DNA from: Microbacterium oleivorans NBRC 103075
Lineage (GTDB): Bacteria > Actinomycetota > Actinomycetes > Actinomycetales > Microbacteriaceae
Assembly: GCF_001552475.1 (NCBI RefSeq)
Contig: NZ_BCRG01000002.1
Span: forward strand, 186,001-250,000
Length of the DNA: 64,000 nt
Reading direction: 5' to 3'
Shown here: positions 7,445-17,800 of the stretch, in pieces
How positions within the stretch are numbered: position 1 is the stretch's first letter
How the letters are laid out: every line of letters starts with the position of its first letter
Made by a program: the position numbers and the translations under genes
The notes under the pieces: generated by a model
What the model saw: only the letters and a program-made list of their open reading frames with translations
Databases searched by the model: none
What the model was told of the DNA's origin: nothing

Positions 7445-10072
7445 TCAGTGAGCCGCCTCGTCCCAGTGGCTGCCGCGCCCGATCTGCACGTCGAGCGGAA
7501 CGGACAGGTCGGCCGCGTCACCCATTCGCGTACGGACGATCTGCTCGACGGTGTCCCACTCCCCCGTCGCGACCTCGACCACGAGTTCGTCGTGGATCTG
7601 CAGGAGCACACGGGACGAGAGCCCCTGATCGCGGAGATCGCTGTGGATCTCGACGAGCGCGATCTTCATGATGTCGGCGGCGCTTCCCTGGATGGGCGCG
7701 TTCAGAGCGGCACGCTCCGCGTTCTCGCGGAGCACTCGGTTGGGGCTCGTCAAGTCGGGGAACGGTCGACGGCGACCGAAGATCGTCTCGGTGTAGCCGT
7801 CTATACGCGCCTGCTCGACCGACGAGCGCAGGTAGTCGCGCACCGAACCGAAGCGGGCGAAGTACTCGAGCATGAGCTGCTTCGCTTCGGACTGCTCGAT
7901 GCGGAGCTGCTTCGACAGGCCGAACGCGCTCAGGCCGTACACCAGTCCGTAGGACATCGCCTTGACCTTGGTGCGCATGGGCGAGGTCACCTCGGACGGC
8001 TCGACGCCGAACACGCGAGCGCCCACGAATCGGTGCAGGTCCTCGCCGGAGTTGAAGGCCTCGATCAGTCCGGGATCCCCGGACAGGTGCGCCATGATCC
8101 GCATCTCGATCTGCGAGTAGTCCGCCGTCAGGAGCGTCTCGTACTCTGCTCCGACCTCGAAGGCGGCGCGGATGCGCCGCGATTCCTCGTTGCGGATCGG
8201 GATGTTCTGGAGATTCGGATCGGTGCTCGACAGGCGTCCCGTCTGGCTGCCGGTCTGCACGTAGGTCGTGTGGATCCGCCCGTCATCGGCGATGCCGACC
8301 GAGAGCGACTCGATGATCTGCCGCAGCTTGGTCGCCTCACGGTGCTGCAGGAGCAGACCGAGGAACGGGTGAGGGTGGGAATCTTGCAGGTCGGCGAGGA
8401 CCGCGGCATCCGTGGAATACCCCGTTTTGGTCTTGCGGGTCTTCGGCAGTTCGAGCTGTTCGAACAGGACTTCCTGCAGCTGCTTGGGCGAGCCGAGGTT
8501 CACTTCGCGGCCGATGATCCCGTACGCCTCCTGCGCAATGGCGTCGGCCCGTGCCGCGAGCTCGCCCGAGAAGCCCGAGAGTTTGTTGCGGGACACCGAG
8601 ACACCCGCGAGTTCCATGTCGGCGAGGGCGCCGAGGGTGGGGAGTTCTATGTCGTCGAGAACGCTCGAGACGGATGCCGGCAGCTCGTCGCGTTCGGCTT
8701 CGGCGACCCGCAGGCTGAACCAGGCCAGCTGCCCGGGCGTCGCGCCCTCGGTCTCGGGGACGAGCTGCGACGGGTCGGCTTCGGGCAGCTTCTCATCGAG
8801 GTACCGGTCGACCAGGTCGGCGAGGTTCTTGTCGGGAAGGCTCGGTCGAAGGAGCCACCCGGCGAGCAGGACGTCGAACGCGAGTCCACCCAGGCGCACG
8901 CCGGCGCGACGGAGCGCCTTCACCTGCGGCTTGGCGTCGGTCATGATCTTGGCCGCATCGCTCTCGAGCCACGGGGCGAGAGCGACACGCGCGGCGTCGT
9001 TCCACGCCGTCTCGTGCACCTCGTCCGAGGTCGCGACACCGACGCGGGTCGGAAGTCCGCCCGCGATCGTGACCGTGAGGGCGAGTTCGCCCGTCTGCTC
9101 GGCGAGCCACGCGGCGAGGGAGTCGGCATCCGTCTGCTGCGGCTCGGGTGCGGCCACCTCCGGAGCAGGCGGCTCGTCGGTGGCGTCGAACGCCTCGAAC
9201 ACGCGCGGCAGGAGCGTCCGGAACTCGAGCCGCGCGAAGATGTCGCGGACCGCCTGCGTGTCGAGCGGACGGATGAGGAGGTCCTCGGGCGCGTACTCGA
9301 GCTGGACGTCGCGCAGAAGGCGGTTGAGCTGGCGGTTGCGCCGGACGTCGTCGAGGTGCTCGCGGAGGTTGCCGCCGACCACGCCCTTGATCTCGTCCGC
9401 GCGCTCCAGGAGCGCGTCGAGCGAGCCGAACTGGGTGATCCACTTGACCGCGGTCTTCTCCCCCACTTTCGGGACACCGGGCAGGTTGTCGCTGGTCTCA
9501 CCGACCAGGGCGGCGATGTCGGGGTAGTTCTCCGGCGGCAGTCCGTACTTCTCGACCACGGCATCGGGCGTGTAGCGCTTGAGCTGGGACACACCCTGCA
9601 CGCTCGGGTACAAGAGGGTGACGTCCTCCGTGACGAGCTGGATCGTGTCGCGGTCGCCCGAACAGACGAGAACGTGGAAACCGCTCTCGATCCCCTGCGT
9701 CGCCAGCGTCGCGAGGATGTCGTCGGCTTCGAAGTCCTCCTTCGTGAGGACGGGCACGCCCATCGCGGCGAGGCAATCCTGCAGGAGCGGGATCTGACCC
9801 TTGAACTCGGCCGGCGACTCCGAGCGGTTCGCCTTGTACTCCTCGTAGACCCGGGTGCGGAACGACTGCCGTGACGTGTCGAACGCGACCGCGAGGTGCG
9901 TCGGCTTCTCGGCCTTCACGAGGTTCACGAACATCGACAGGAAGCCGTAGATGCCGTTGGTGTGCTGGCCGTCCTTGGTCGAGAAATTGTCGACCGGGAG
10001 GGCGTAGAACGCCCGGTAGGCCAGCGAGTGGCCGTCGACGACGAGCAGAGTAGGCTTTCCGGAGTCGCTCAC
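7445..10072 (-). CDS. polA: DNA polymerase I
   Basis: An 875-residue DNA polymerase I for gap filling in repair and Okazaki-fragment maturation. The N-terminal 300 residues are the 5'-3' exonuclease (VVDGHSLAYRAFYAL, FEADDILATLA, VGETSDNLPGVPKVGEKTA). The C-terminal 400 are the polymerase: motif A DYSQIEMR, motif B RTKVKAMSYGLVYG, motif C LQIHDELVVEV with its catalytic Asp. The middle domain (about 310-480) lacks the D-x-E of the 3'-5' exonuclease: the expected strand reads LALTVTIAGG, so proofreading is probably absent, as in other actinobacterial PolA. The GTG start is leaderless, with TAGGCT six bases upstream, and diverges from the hotdog thioesterase gene. Confidence 0.98.
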   Translation of the reverse strand: MSDSGKPTLLVVDGHSLAYRAFYALPVDNFSTKDGQHTNGIYGFLSMFVNLVKAEKPTHLAVAFDTSRQSFRTRVYEEYKANRSESPAEFKGQIPLLQDCLAAMGVPVLTKEDFEADDILATLATQGIESGFHVLVCSGDRDTIQLVTEDVTLLYPSVQGVSQLKRYTPDAVVEKYGLPPENYPDIAALVGETSDNLPGVPKVGEKTAVKWITQFGSLDALLERADEIKGVVGGNLREHLDDVRRNRQLNRLLRDVQLEYAPEDLLIRPLDTQAVRDIFARLEFRTLLPRVFEAFDATDEPPAPEVAAPEPQQTDADSLAAWLAEQTGELALTVTIAGGLPTRVGVATSDEVHETAWNDAARVALAPWLESDAAKIMTDAKPQVKALRRAGVRLGGLAFDVLLAGWLLRPSLPDKNLADLVDRYLDEKLPEADPSQLVPETEGATPGQLAWFSLRVAEAERDELPASVSSVLDDIELPTLGALADMELAGVSVSRNKLSGFSGELAARADAIAQEAYGIIGREVNLGSPKQLQEVLFEQLELPKTRKTKTGYSTDAAVLADLQDSHPHPFLGLLLQHREATKLRQIIESLSVGIADDGRIHTTYVQTGSQTGRLSSTDPNLQNIPIRNEESRRIRAAFEVGAEYETLLTADYSQIEMRIMAHLSGDPGLIEAFNSGEDLHRFVGARVFGVEPSEVTSPMRTKVKAMSYGLVYGLSAFGLSKQLRIEQSEAKQLMLEYFARFGSVRDYLRSSVEQARIDGYTETIFGRRRPFPDLTSPNRVLRENAERAALNAPIQGSAADIMKIALVEIHSDLRDQGLSSRVLLQIHDELVVEVATGEWDTVEQIVRTRMGDAADLSVPLDVQIGRGSHWDEAAH

Positions 10073-10078
10073 CCAACC

Positions 10079-10084
10079 AGCCTA
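10079..10084 (-). promoter_or_regulatory. -10 box of a leaderless promoter (polA)
   Basis: TAGGCT, then GGTTGG, then the polA GTG: 6-base spacing. A plausible -35 was not identified. Confidence 0.55.
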
Positions 10085-10154
10085 GTTCGGGCCCGCGACA
10101 TCGACTTCCCCGCGGATGCCGGGCCGGCACCGCCCGACCGCAAGGTGAACAGCC

Positions 10155-10586
10155 ATGTCCGAGTCCCTTTCCGCTCCGTCCGACGCGCTCGCGTGGGTGA
10201 CCAGCCGCGGCATGGGATCCCTGGCTGAGAAGATGGGCATCGAGTTCGTCGAGTTCAGCCGGGAACGAGCAGTTGCACGGATGCCCGTCGCCGGCAACAC
10301 ACAGCCGGTGGGCCTCCTGCACGGCGGCGCGTATGTCGTTCTCGGCGAGTCTCTCGGCTCGATGCACGCGAATCTCCACGCCGGGCCCGACCGCCTCGCC
10401 GTGGGCATCGACATCAACGCGACCCACACCCGCTCGGCGACCGAAGGCTGGGTCACAGGCGTCTGCACTCCCCTGCACCTGGGTCGGAGCCTCACGGTCC
10501 ACGAGATCGTCGTGACGGACGATCAGGGTCGGCGCTGTTCGACGGTCCGCATCACCAACATGGTGCGGGACCTTCCGGCATCCTGA
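10155..10586 (+). CDS. Hotdog-fold thioesterase, PaaI family
   Basis: A 143-residue single-domain hotdog thioesterase that hydrolyses acyl- or aryl-CoA thioesters. The helix segment QPVGLLHGGAYVVLGESLGS holds the L-H-G-G and the acidic residue of the PaaI/EntH active site; IDINATHTRSATEGWVTG follows as the next beta strands. The length is normal. AAGGTGA lies about 7 bases before the ATG. It diverges from polA and converges on a GNAT gene that ends 7 bases away. The actual CoA ester is unknown; in related bacteria such enzymes act on phenylacetyl, hydroxybenzoyl or menaquinone-pathway (1,4-dihydroxynaphthoyl) CoA esters. Confidence 0.9.
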   Translation: MSESLSAPSDALAWVTSRGMGSLAEKMGIEFVEFSRERAVARMPVAGNTQPVGLLHGGAYVVLGESLGSMHANLHAGPDRLAVGIDINATHTRSATEGWVTGVCTPLHLGRSLTVHEIVVTDDQGRRCSTVRITNMVRDLPAS

Positions 10587-10603
10587 CCCGCACTCAGCGC
10601 GGG
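10587..10603. terminator. Short hairpin between convergent genes
   Basis: CCCGC (10587-10591) can pair with GCGGG (10599-10603) across a 7-base loop between convergent stops; it overlaps the end of the GNAT gene. The stem is short, so this is a weak call. Confidence 0.35.
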
Positions 10604-11106
10604 AGGGCCCGCTTGAAGCCGACGTGCGAGTCGACGAAGCCCAGCCGCGTGTAGAACCGGTGGGCGTCGACGCGCGCGGCATCCGACGTCAACTGCACGA
10701 GGGATGCCCCCACCGCAGGAGCGGCCATTTCCGCGACCCAGGTCATCATCGCGCCGCCGATGCCGCCGGAACGTTCGGTGCTCGACACCCGCACAGCCTC
10801 GACCATCAGTCGCGTGCTGCCGCGGCGGGCCATTCCGGGGATCACCGTCAGCTGCATCGTCCCGATGACTCGCCCGCCGCTCTCGACGACGAGGAGATCG
10901 TTCCCCTCCGCCGCGAGGGTGCGCTGCAGCGCGGCCCCGTAACGGGGTCGATCGGACTCGGCGGAAACGTCGCCGCGTCCAGAGCTGACCGGATCGTCCG
11001 ACAGAAGAGCCATGATCGGGTCCAGATCCGAGGGCACCGCTCGCCTCAGCAGAACCGGCCCACGACGCGAGTGGAGCTCCATCGGGAGCTCGAGCTCGAC
11101 GATCAC
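10594..11106 (-). CDS. GNAT family N-acetyltransferase
   Basis: A 170-residue GNAT-fold acetyltransferase using acetyl-CoA. Motif A is the V-R-V-S-S-T-E-R-S-G-G-I-G-G-A-M region (the Q/RxxGxG/A pyrophosphate loop appears as RSGGIGG), with DAHRFYTRLGFVDSHVGFKR as the C-terminal motif B. The substrate is unknown. GTG at 11106 is used; ATG at 11082 is an alternative, and neither has a clear ribosome site. It begins 7 bases after the ANTAR regulator stop on the same strand, so it is probably co-transcribed with it. RRGSTRLMVEAVRVSS is the core strand pair before motif A. Confidence 0.82.
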   Translation of the reverse strand: MIVELELPMELHSRRGPVLLRRAVPSDLDPIMALLSDDPVSSGRGDVSAESDRPRYGAALQRTLAAEGNDLLVVESGGRVIGTMQLTVIPGMARRGSTRLMVEAVRVSSTERSGGIGGAMMTWVAEMAAPAVGASLVQLTSDAARVDAHRFYTRLGFVDSHVGFKRALPR

Positions 11107-11113
11107 GACCGCG

Positions 11114-11737
11114 TCAGGACTTCTTCGGAGCCAGCTGCTCGATGATCGCCTTCGCGACGTCCTGCATCGTCAGACGACGATCCATGGACGCCTTCTGGAT
11201 CCAGCGGAACGCCTCGGGCTCGGAGAGGCCCATCTTCTCGTTGAGAAGACCCTTGGCACGGTCGACCAGCTTGCGGGTCTCGAAACGCTCGACCATGTCG
11301 GCGACCTCGGCCTCGAGCGTGATGATCTGCTCGTAGCGCGCCAGCGCGATCTCGATCGCAGGCAGCAGGTCGTTCGGGGTGAAGGGCTTCACGACGTAGG
11401 CCAGCGCGCCGGCCTCGCTCGCACGCTCGACGAGTTCCTTCTGGCTGAAGGCCGTCAGGAGGACGACGGGGGCGACGTGGTTCTTGCTGAGCTTCTCGGC
11501 GGCGCTGATGCCGTCGAGGATCGGCATCTTCACGTCCATGATGACGAGGTCCGGACGAAGCTCGGTGGCCAGCTGGACGGCGGTCTCGCCGTCACCCGCC
11601 TCGCCGACCACGTCGAAGCCGCTGTCACGCAGGATCTCGACGATGTCGAGGCGGATAAGCGACTCATCCTCCGCGACGACGACGCGTCGGGGAGCCGGGG
11701 CTGCCTGGGGGGCGATGGGGGGTTCCTGCTCAGTCAC
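11114..11737 (-). CDS. pdtaR: ANTAR-domain response regulator (PdtaR-like)
   Basis: A 207-residue cytosolic regulator. The receiver domain (about 18-135) has the acidic pocket VVVAEDES, the phosphoacceptor Asp in VIMDVKMP, LLTAFS and the Lys in YVVKPF. A coiled linker (ITLEAEVADMVERFE) leads to a C-terminal ANTAR RNA-binding domain, TRKLVDRAKGLLNEKMGLSEPEAFRWIQ, whose conserved A, F and W residues are present. ANTAR proteins bind paired RNA hairpins and prevent transcription termination. Mycobacterial PdtaR (Rv1626), partner of kinase PdtaS, has the same layout; the cognate kinase is not in this window. GTG start is leaderless (TAGGAT-GGACGA-GTG). Confidence 0.93.
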   Translation of the reverse strand: MTEQEPPIAPQAAPAPRRVVVAEDESLIRLDIVEILRDSGFDVVGEAGDGETAVQLATELRPDLVIMDVKMPILDGISAAEKLSKNHVAPVVLLTAFSQKELVERASEAGALAYVVKPFTPNDLLPAIEIALARYEQIITLEAEVADMVERFETRKLVDRAKGLLNEKMGLSEPEAFRWIQKASMDRRLTMQDVAKAIIEQLAPKKS

Positions 11738-11743
11738 TCGTCC

Positions 11744-11749
11744 ATCCTA
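11744..11749 (-). promoter_or_regulatory. -10 box of a leaderless promoter (pdtaR)
   Basis: TAGGAT, then GGACGA, then GTG. The GGACGA spacer is identical to that of the GDSL hydrolase and rarA promoters. Confidence 0.6.
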
Positions 11750-11794
11750 GGCCAGGGCGCACCCGCATCCTGCGGTATCGTCGTTGAGGCGCGC

Positions 11795-11880
11795 GCCGGT
11801 GTGGCGGAATGGCAGACGCGACCGACTCAAACTCGGTTGCCCGAAAGGGCGTGTGGGTTCGACTCCCACCACCGGCACCA
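11795..11880 (+). tRNA. tRNA-Leu (anticodon CAA)
   Basis: An 86-base class II tRNA with CCA encoded. The acceptor stem GCCGGTG pairs with CACCGGC (11870-11876); the anticodon stem ACCGA/TCGGT encloses loop CTCAAAC with anticodon CAA at 11828-11830, reading UUG. A long variable arm (GCCC-GAAA-GGGC) and a T arm GTGGG-TTCGACT-CCCAC are present. It is on the plus strand between divergent pdtaR and convergent pyk. A TATCGT hexamer at 11776-11781 is a possible -10 box. Confidence 0.97.
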
Positions 11881-11883
11881 CAG

Positions 11884-11915
11884 CGAAACGGCGCCCCCGA
11901 AGGGGCGCCGTTTCG
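11884..11915. terminator. Bidirectional terminator between tRNA-Leu and pyk
   Basis: A perfect 14-base stem CGAAACGGCGCCCC/GGGGCGCCGTTTCG (11884-11897 with 11902-11915) closed by a CGAA tetraloop starts 3 bases after the CCA. It serves the tRNA and, from the other side, pyk. Confidence 0.9.
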
Positions 11916-11933
11916 TGCGTGAGGGGCGTGCGA

Positions 11934-13382
11934 TCAGCTCTCCGCCTTGTAGATCGGGGCCTTGCCGTGCACGGCGTCGCCGATCTTGTGGATGCGGATG
12001 TCGTTGGTCGCGCCGATGATTCCGGGAGGGGACCCGGAGATGACGACGACCTTGTCACCCTCCTGCAGGAGGCCACGCGACAGGAAGTAGTCGTCGACCT
12101 GGAGGAACATGAGGTCCGTGTGGGCCACGTGCTCGACGAGGGCGGACTGGATGCCCCAGGTCATCGCCATACGGCGACGGATCGCCGGCTCGATCGTGAA
12201 CGCGAGCATCGGGATGCCCGAACGCAGACGCGACATGCGACGAGCAGTGTCGCCCGATTCGGTGAAGAGGCAGATGTACTTCGCCTCGACGAATTCGGCG
12301 ACCTCGTTCGCAGCGAGGGTGATGATGCCACCCTGCGTCCGCGGCTTGGCGGTCAGCGGGGGGATGCGCTCGAGGCCGTGGGTCTCGGTCGCGTCGATGA
12401 TGCGAGCCATCGTCTCGACGACACCTACGGGGTGCTTGCCGACGCTCGTCTCGCCCGAGAGCATGACCGCGTCCGCACCGTCGAGGACGGCGTTCGCGAC
12501 GTCGCTCGTCTCGGCGCGGGTCGGCACGGGGTTCTCGATCATCGTCTCGAGCATCTGCGTTGCGACGATGACGGGCTTCGCCATGCGGCGGCACAGCTCC
12601 ACAGCGCGCTTCTGCACGATCGGGACCGCCTCGAGGGGCAGCTCGACGCCGAGGTCACCACGGGCGACCATGATGCCGTCGAAGGCGTCGATGATCTCCT
12701 CGAGCGCGTCGACGGCCTGCGGCTTCTCGATCTTCGCGATCACGGGGACCTTCCGGCCCTCCTCCGCCATGATCTCGTGCACGCGCGTCACATCGGCGGC
12801 GTTGCGCACGAACGACAGCGCGATGATGTCTGCGCCGGCGCGGAGGCCCCAGCGGAGGTCCGCCTCGTCCTTGTCGGACAGGGCCGGAACGTTGACGGCG
12901 ACTCCCGGCAGGTTGATGCCCTTGTTGTTCGACACGTAGCCGGCGACGATGACCTCCGTCGTGACGACGGAGCCCTCGACACCGGTCACCTGGACGCGGA
13001 CCTTGCCGTCGTCGATCAGGAGGAAGTCGCCGGTGTTCACGTCTGCGGGCAGGCCCTTGAACGTGGTGGAGACGATCTCCTTGGTGCCGGGGATGTCGTC
13101 GGTCGTGATCTTGAACACGTCTCCGACGGCGAGGAAGTGCGGACCCTCGGCGAATCGGCCGAGCCGAATCTTGGGGCCCTGCAGGTCGACGAGGACCGCG
13201 ACGGCACGGCCGGCATCCTCAGACGCCTTCCGGACGTTGGCCAGCCGGGCGTCGTGGTCGGCGTAGTCGCCGTGGCTGAGGTTGAAGCGGGTCACGTCCA
13301 CACCAGCGTCGATGATGGCTCGAACCATCTCGTAGCTTTCGGTGGCGGGACCCAGAGTAGCGACGATCTTCGCGCGTCTCAC
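11934..13382 (-). CDS. pyk: Pyruvate kinase
   Basis: A 482-residue glycolytic enzyme converting phosphoenolpyruvate and ADP to pyruvate and ATP. Seen: AKIVATLGPA at the N-terminus, RFNLSHGDYADH (substrate Arg and Asn), DLQGPKIRLG, the K-bearing VIAKIEKPQAVDALEEI and the Mg-binding MVARGDLGVELP, then VATQMLETMI. The C-terminal third (about 345-482) is the regulatory domain. The GTG start at 13382 is supported by GGAG 8 bases upstream and by canonical N-terminus R-R-A-K-I-V. A TAGGCT hexamer overlaps the gltD stop, giving a leader of about 35 bases. It ends at the strong terminator next to tRNA-Leu. Confidence 0.98.
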   Translation of the reverse strand: MRRAKIVATLGPATESYEMVRAIIDAGVDVTRFNLSHGDYADHDARLANVRKASEDAGRAVAVLVDLQGPKIRLGRFAEGPHFLAVGDVFKITTDDIPGTKEIVSTTFKGLPADVNTGDFLLIDDGKVRVQVTGVEGSVVTTEVIVAGYVSNNKGINLPGVAVNVPALSDKDEADLRWGLRAGADIIALSFVRNAADVTRVHEIMAEEGRKVPVIAKIEKPQAVDALEEIIDAFDGIMVARGDLGVELPLEAVPIVQKRAVELCRRMAKPVIVATQMLETMIENPVPTRAETSDVANAVLDGADAVMLSGETSVGKHPVGVVETMARIIDATETHGLERIPPLTAKPRTQGGIITLAANEVAEFVEAKYICLFTESGDTARRMSRLRSGIPMLAFTIEPAIRRRMAMTWGIQSALVEHVAHTDLMFLQVDDYFLSRGLLQEGDKVVVISGSPPGIIGATNDIRIHKIGDAVHGKAPIYKAES

Positions 13383-13422
13383 AGAAATAGCTCCGTCGGG
13401 TAGTGATGTTGGGAACGGTCTC

Positions 13423-13428
13423 AGCCTA
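13423..13428 (-). promoter_or_regulatory. Candidate -10 box for pyk
   Basis: TAGGCT overlaps the TAG stop codon of gltD and would place transcription start about 35 bases before the pyk GTG, which has a proper ribosome site. No clear -35. Confidence 0.4.
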
Positions 13429-14892
13429 GGCGTGCTGCAGACCGATCGCGACGTCGGTCGGACGGACCGGCGCCGGGAGGCTGGTCGACCCCATCAGGTA
13501 CTCGTCGACGGCCGAAGCCGCCGCGCGCCCTTCTGCGATCGCCCAGACGATGAGGGACTGGCCGCGACCGGCGTCGCCGGCGACGAACACACCGGGTGCC
13601 GTGGCCTGCCAGTCGTCGGCGCGCTCGACGTTTCCGTTCGAGGTGAACACGGCGCCGAGCTGGTGCTCGAGAGCAGTGCGCTCGGGGCCGGTGAAGCCCA
13701 TCGCGATGAGCACGAGGTCCGCGGGGATCTCGCGCTCCGTCCCGCTCTTGGGAACGCGACGGCCGTCGACGAACTCCGTCTCGGCGACTCGGAGGGCACG
13801 AACCTCACCCGCGTCGTTGCCGAGGAATTCGACGGTGGACGCGAGGAAGGTGCGCTCCCCGCCTTCTTCGTGGGCCGAAGCCATCTCGAACAGGGTCGGC
13901 ATCATCGGCCAGGGCTGGTGGTCGGGTCGCGCCTCGGGGGGCTGCGTGCCGATCGCGAGGTTCGTGACGCTGATCGCGCCCTGCCGGTGCGCAGTACCGA
14001 TGCAGTCGGCACCGGTGTCGCCGCCGCCGATGACGACGACGTGCTTGCCCTCGGCGTGGATCTGGTGCGGCACCTGGTCGCCCGCCACAGCCTTGTTCGA
14101 CTCGACGAGGTATTCCATGGCGAAGTGGACGCCGTCGAGGTCGCGGCCCGGGATGGCCAAGTCACGAGGAACGGTCGAGCCGGTCGCGATGACGACCGCG
14201 TCGTATCGGGCGCGGAGGTCCTCCCACGAGAGGTCCTTGCCGATCTCGACGCCGGCGCGGAAGCGAGTTCCCTCATCGCGCATCTGACGCAGTCGCGTCT
14301 CGAGGTGGCGCTTTTCCATCTTGAAGTCCGGGATGCCGTAGCGCAGCAGCCCGCCGATGCGGTCGTCGCGCTCGTACACGGCGACGGTGTGGCCGGCGCG
14401 GGTGAGCTGCTGCGCGGCCGCGAGACCGGCAGGCCCCGAGCCGACCACGGCGACCGTCTTGCCGGTCAGTCGACCGGGAGGTTCCGCTTCGACCCAGCCG
14501 TGGGCGAACGCCTCGTCGATCGTGGAGACCTCGATCTGCTTGATCGTGACCGCGGGCTGGTTGATGCCGAGGACGCACGAACTCTCGCACGGCGCCGGGC
14601 ACAGCCGACCGGTGAACTCCGGGAAGTTGTTGGTCGCGTGCAGGCGCTCGATGGCGGCACGTCCCTCGCCCCGCCACGTGAGGTCGTTCCACTCCGGGAT
14701 GAGGTTGCCCAGGGGGCATCCCTGGTGGCAGAACGGGACGCCGCAGTCCATGCAGCGGCCGGCCTGGCGACGCAGCACGGCTTGGTCGCCCTGCTCGTAC
14801 ACCTCTTTCCAGTCCATGATGCGAACGGGAACGGGCCGGCGCGGCGGGAGCTCGCGCTCGGTGACTTTGAGGAAGCCCTTGGGATCAGCCAC
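13426..14892 (-). CDS. gltD: Glutamate synthase small subunit (NADPH)
   Basis: The 488-residue beta subunit of NADPH-GOGAT; it passes electrons from NADPH through FAD and Fe-S clusters to the large subunit. The N-terminal 130 residues hold two cysteine clusters, [17 protein letters not shown] and CPAPCESSC, for [4Fe-4S] centres. The first Rossmann fold has [13 protein letters not shown] (FAD), the second [14 protein letters not shown] (NADPH), and [22 protein letters not shown] is the C-terminal FAD contact. The GTG start overlaps the gltB stop by 8 bases (GTGGCTGA), so the subunits are translationally coupled in equal amounts. Ends with TAG at the pyk promoter. Confidence 0.97.
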   Translation of the reverse strand: MADPKGFLKVTERELPPRRPVPVRIMDWKEVYEQGDQAVLRRQAGRCMDCGVPFCHQGCPLGNLIPEWNDLTWRGEGRAAIERLHATNNFPEFTGRLCPAPCESSCVLGINQPAVTIKQIEVSTIDEAFAHGWVEAEPPGRLTGKTVAVVGSGPAGLAAAQQLTRAGHTVAVYERDDRIGGLLRYGIPDFKMEKRHLETRLRQMRDEGTRFRAGVEIGKDLSWEDLRARYDAVVIATGSTVPRDLAIPGRDLDGVHFAMEYLVESNKAVAGDQVPHQIHAEGKHVVVIGGGDTGADCIGTAHRQGAISVTNLAIGTQPPEARPDHQPWPMMPTLFEMASAHEEGGERTFLASTVEFLGNDAGEVRALRVAETEFVDGRRVPKSGTEREIPADLVLIAMGFTGPERTALEHQLGAVFTSNGNVERADDWQATAPGVFVAGDAGRGQSLIVWAIAEGRAAASAVDEYLMGSTSLPAPVRPTDVAIGLQHA

Positions 14893-17800
14893 CGGTCACC
14901 TCCAGGATGCGGGTCCAGACGACGTCGCTGTCGGGGTCGAGCCCCTCGGCGGCCGCCTCCTGGCGGGTTTTCAGGACAGCCGCGTAGTCCCGCGGCAGGA
15001 CGCGCGTGAAGTTCGCGGCCTCGGTGTCGAGGTTCGCGAGCAGTCGCTCGGCGAGGTCGGACTCGGTCTCCTCGACGTGCCGCGTGAGCAGATCGCGGAG
15101 GATCTCGATGTCGCCGGAGCCGAGTTCGTGCAGCTCCAACTCGCCCGAGGCGATGGCCTCACGGTTGATGAGCGCTTCGTCGAGGCGGTACACGTACGCC
15201 GAACCGCCGGACATCCCGGCTCCGAGGTTGCGGCCGGTCGCACCGAGGATGACGGCAAGACCGCCGGTCATGTACTCGAGCGCGTGGTCGCCCACGCCTT
15301 CGACGACCGCCGTCGCGCCGGAGTTGCGGACGAGGAAGCGCTCACCGACGACACCGCGGAGGAACATCGATCCCCGCGTCGCGCCGTACCCGATGACGTT
15401 TCCGGCGATGACGTTCTGCGAGGCGTCGAATGACGCCGTGCGCGGCGGGCGGACGACGATCTCGCCGCCCGACAGGCCCTTGCCCACGTAGTCGTTCGAA
15501 TCGCCCTCGAGCCGCAGCGTGATACCCGACGGCAGGAACGCGCCGAAGGACTGCCCTGCAGAGCCGGTGAGGTTGACCTCGATCGTGCCCGAGGGGAGCC
15601 CGTTCTCGCCGTGGGCCTTGGTCACGTGGTGGCCGAGCATCGTGCCGACCGCGCGCTCGGTGTTGCGCACCGGCAGATCGATCGTCAGGTGGCCACCGTG
15701 TTCGACGACGTCGCGGGCACGATCGAGGAGGGCGACGTCGAAGTGCTCTTCGAGTTCGTGATCCTGCTCGCGCACGCGGTGCCGTGGCGCATCGTCGCCG
15801 AACACCGGTCCGCGGAGGATCGGCGAGAGGTCGAGGCCATAGGCCTTCCAGTGGTCGACCGCCTGCTCGACGTCGAGGACCTCGGTGTGCCCGACGGCCT
15901 CTTCGATGGAGCGGAAACCGAGCTCGGCGAGGTACTCGCGAACCTCCTGAGCGATGAACTCCATGAAGTTCACGACGTGATCGGCCTTGCCCGTGAAGCG
16001 CTTGCGCAGCTCGGGGTTCTGGGTCGCGACACCGACGGGACAGGTGTCGAGGTGGCAGACGCGCATCATGATGCAGCCCTCGACCACGAGCGCGCTCGTG
16101 GCGAACCCGAACTCCTCCGCACCGAGCAGGGCTGCCACGAGGACGTCGCGCCCCGTCTTGAGCTGGCCGTCGGCCTGCACGACCACGCGGCCGCGCATGT
16201 CGTTGATCATCAGCGTCTGCTGCGTCTCTGCGAGTCCGAGCTCCCACGGAGTACCCGCGTGCTTCAACGAGTTCATCGGGCTCGCGCCCGTTCCCCCGTC
16301 GTGACCGGACACGAGGATGACGTCGGCCAGGGCCTTGGCCGTACCGGCCGCCACCGCACCGATGCCCGACTGGCTCACGAGCTTCACGTGCACGCGCGCG
16401 GAGGGGTTGGCCCGTTTGACGTCGAAGATCAGCTGCTTGAGGTCTTCGATCGAGTAGATGTCGTGGTGCGGCGGCGGGGAGATCAGACCCACGCCGGGAG
16501 TGCCACCGCGTGTCCGCGCGATCCACGGGTAGACCTTGCCCGGAGGCAATTGTCCGCCTTCGCCGGGCTTGGCGCCCTGAGCGAGCTTGATCTGGATGTC
16601 GTCGGCGTGCGTCAGATACATGCTCGTGACGCCGAAGCGCCCCGATGCGACCTGCTTGATCGCGGAGCGACGCTCCGGGTCGAGCAGGCGATCGACGTCC
16701 TCGCCGCCTTCGCCCGTGTTCGACTTCGCGCCCAGACGGTTCATCGCGATCGCGAGCGTCTCGTGCGCCTCCTTGGAAATGGAGCCGTAGCTCATCGCAC
16801 CCGTGGAGAATCGCTTCACGATCGAGGAGACCGGCTCGACCTCGTCGATCGGCACGGCCGGCCGCACGCCGGACTTCAGCCGGAACAGCCCGCGCAGGGT
16901 CTTCAGATCCGCAGCCTGCTCGTCGATCATCTGCGTGTACTCGCGGAAGATGTCGTAGCGGCGGGTCCGGGTCGCGTGCTGCAGGCGGAACACCGTCTCC
17001 GGGTTGAAGAGGTGGGATGCCCCGTCTCGCCGCCACTGGTACTCGCCCCCGGTCCACAGGCGCTCGTGCGCGCGGGCCGCCTGGTCGGCCGGGTAGGCGA
17101 ACTCGTGGCGCGCGAGGTTCTCGCGGGAGATCTCCTCGATGCCGATGCCGCCGAGCTTCGTCTCCGTCCCGGTGAAGTACGTGTCGATGAAGTCCTGGGA
17201 CAGTCCCACCGCTTCGAAGACCTGGGCGCCGGCGTACGACGACACCGTCGAGATCCCCATCTTCGACATGATCTTCAGCACACCCTTGCCGAGCGCGTAG
17301 ATGAGGTTGCGGACGGCCTTCTCCGGCGAGACGCCGGTGATGTATCCCGCACGGACGAGATATTCGACCGTCTCCATCGCGAGGTACGGGTTGACCGCCG
17401 ACGCGCCGTACCCGATCAAGGTCGCGACGTGGTGCACTTCGCGCACGTCCCCCGCCTCGACAACGATGCCCACCTTCATGCGGTTCTGATTGCGGATCAG
17501 GTGGTGGTGCACGGCCGAGAGGGTCAGAAGCGACGGAATCGGCACGAGGTCGGACGTCGAGTCGCGGTCACTCAGGATGATGAACTCCACGCCGTCGGCG
17601 ATGGCGGCATCCACCTCTGCGCAGATCTCGTCCAGCCGCGAGCGGAGGGAATCCGCCGCGTCGTCGGCGCGGTAGAGCCCGCGGATCGTGATGGACCGGC
17701 GACCCGGCAGGGCGCGGTCGATGTTCTGCAGCTTGGCGAGCTCGTCGTTGTCGATCACCGGGAAGTCGAGCGTGATGACCCGCGTGTGATCGGGACCGGC

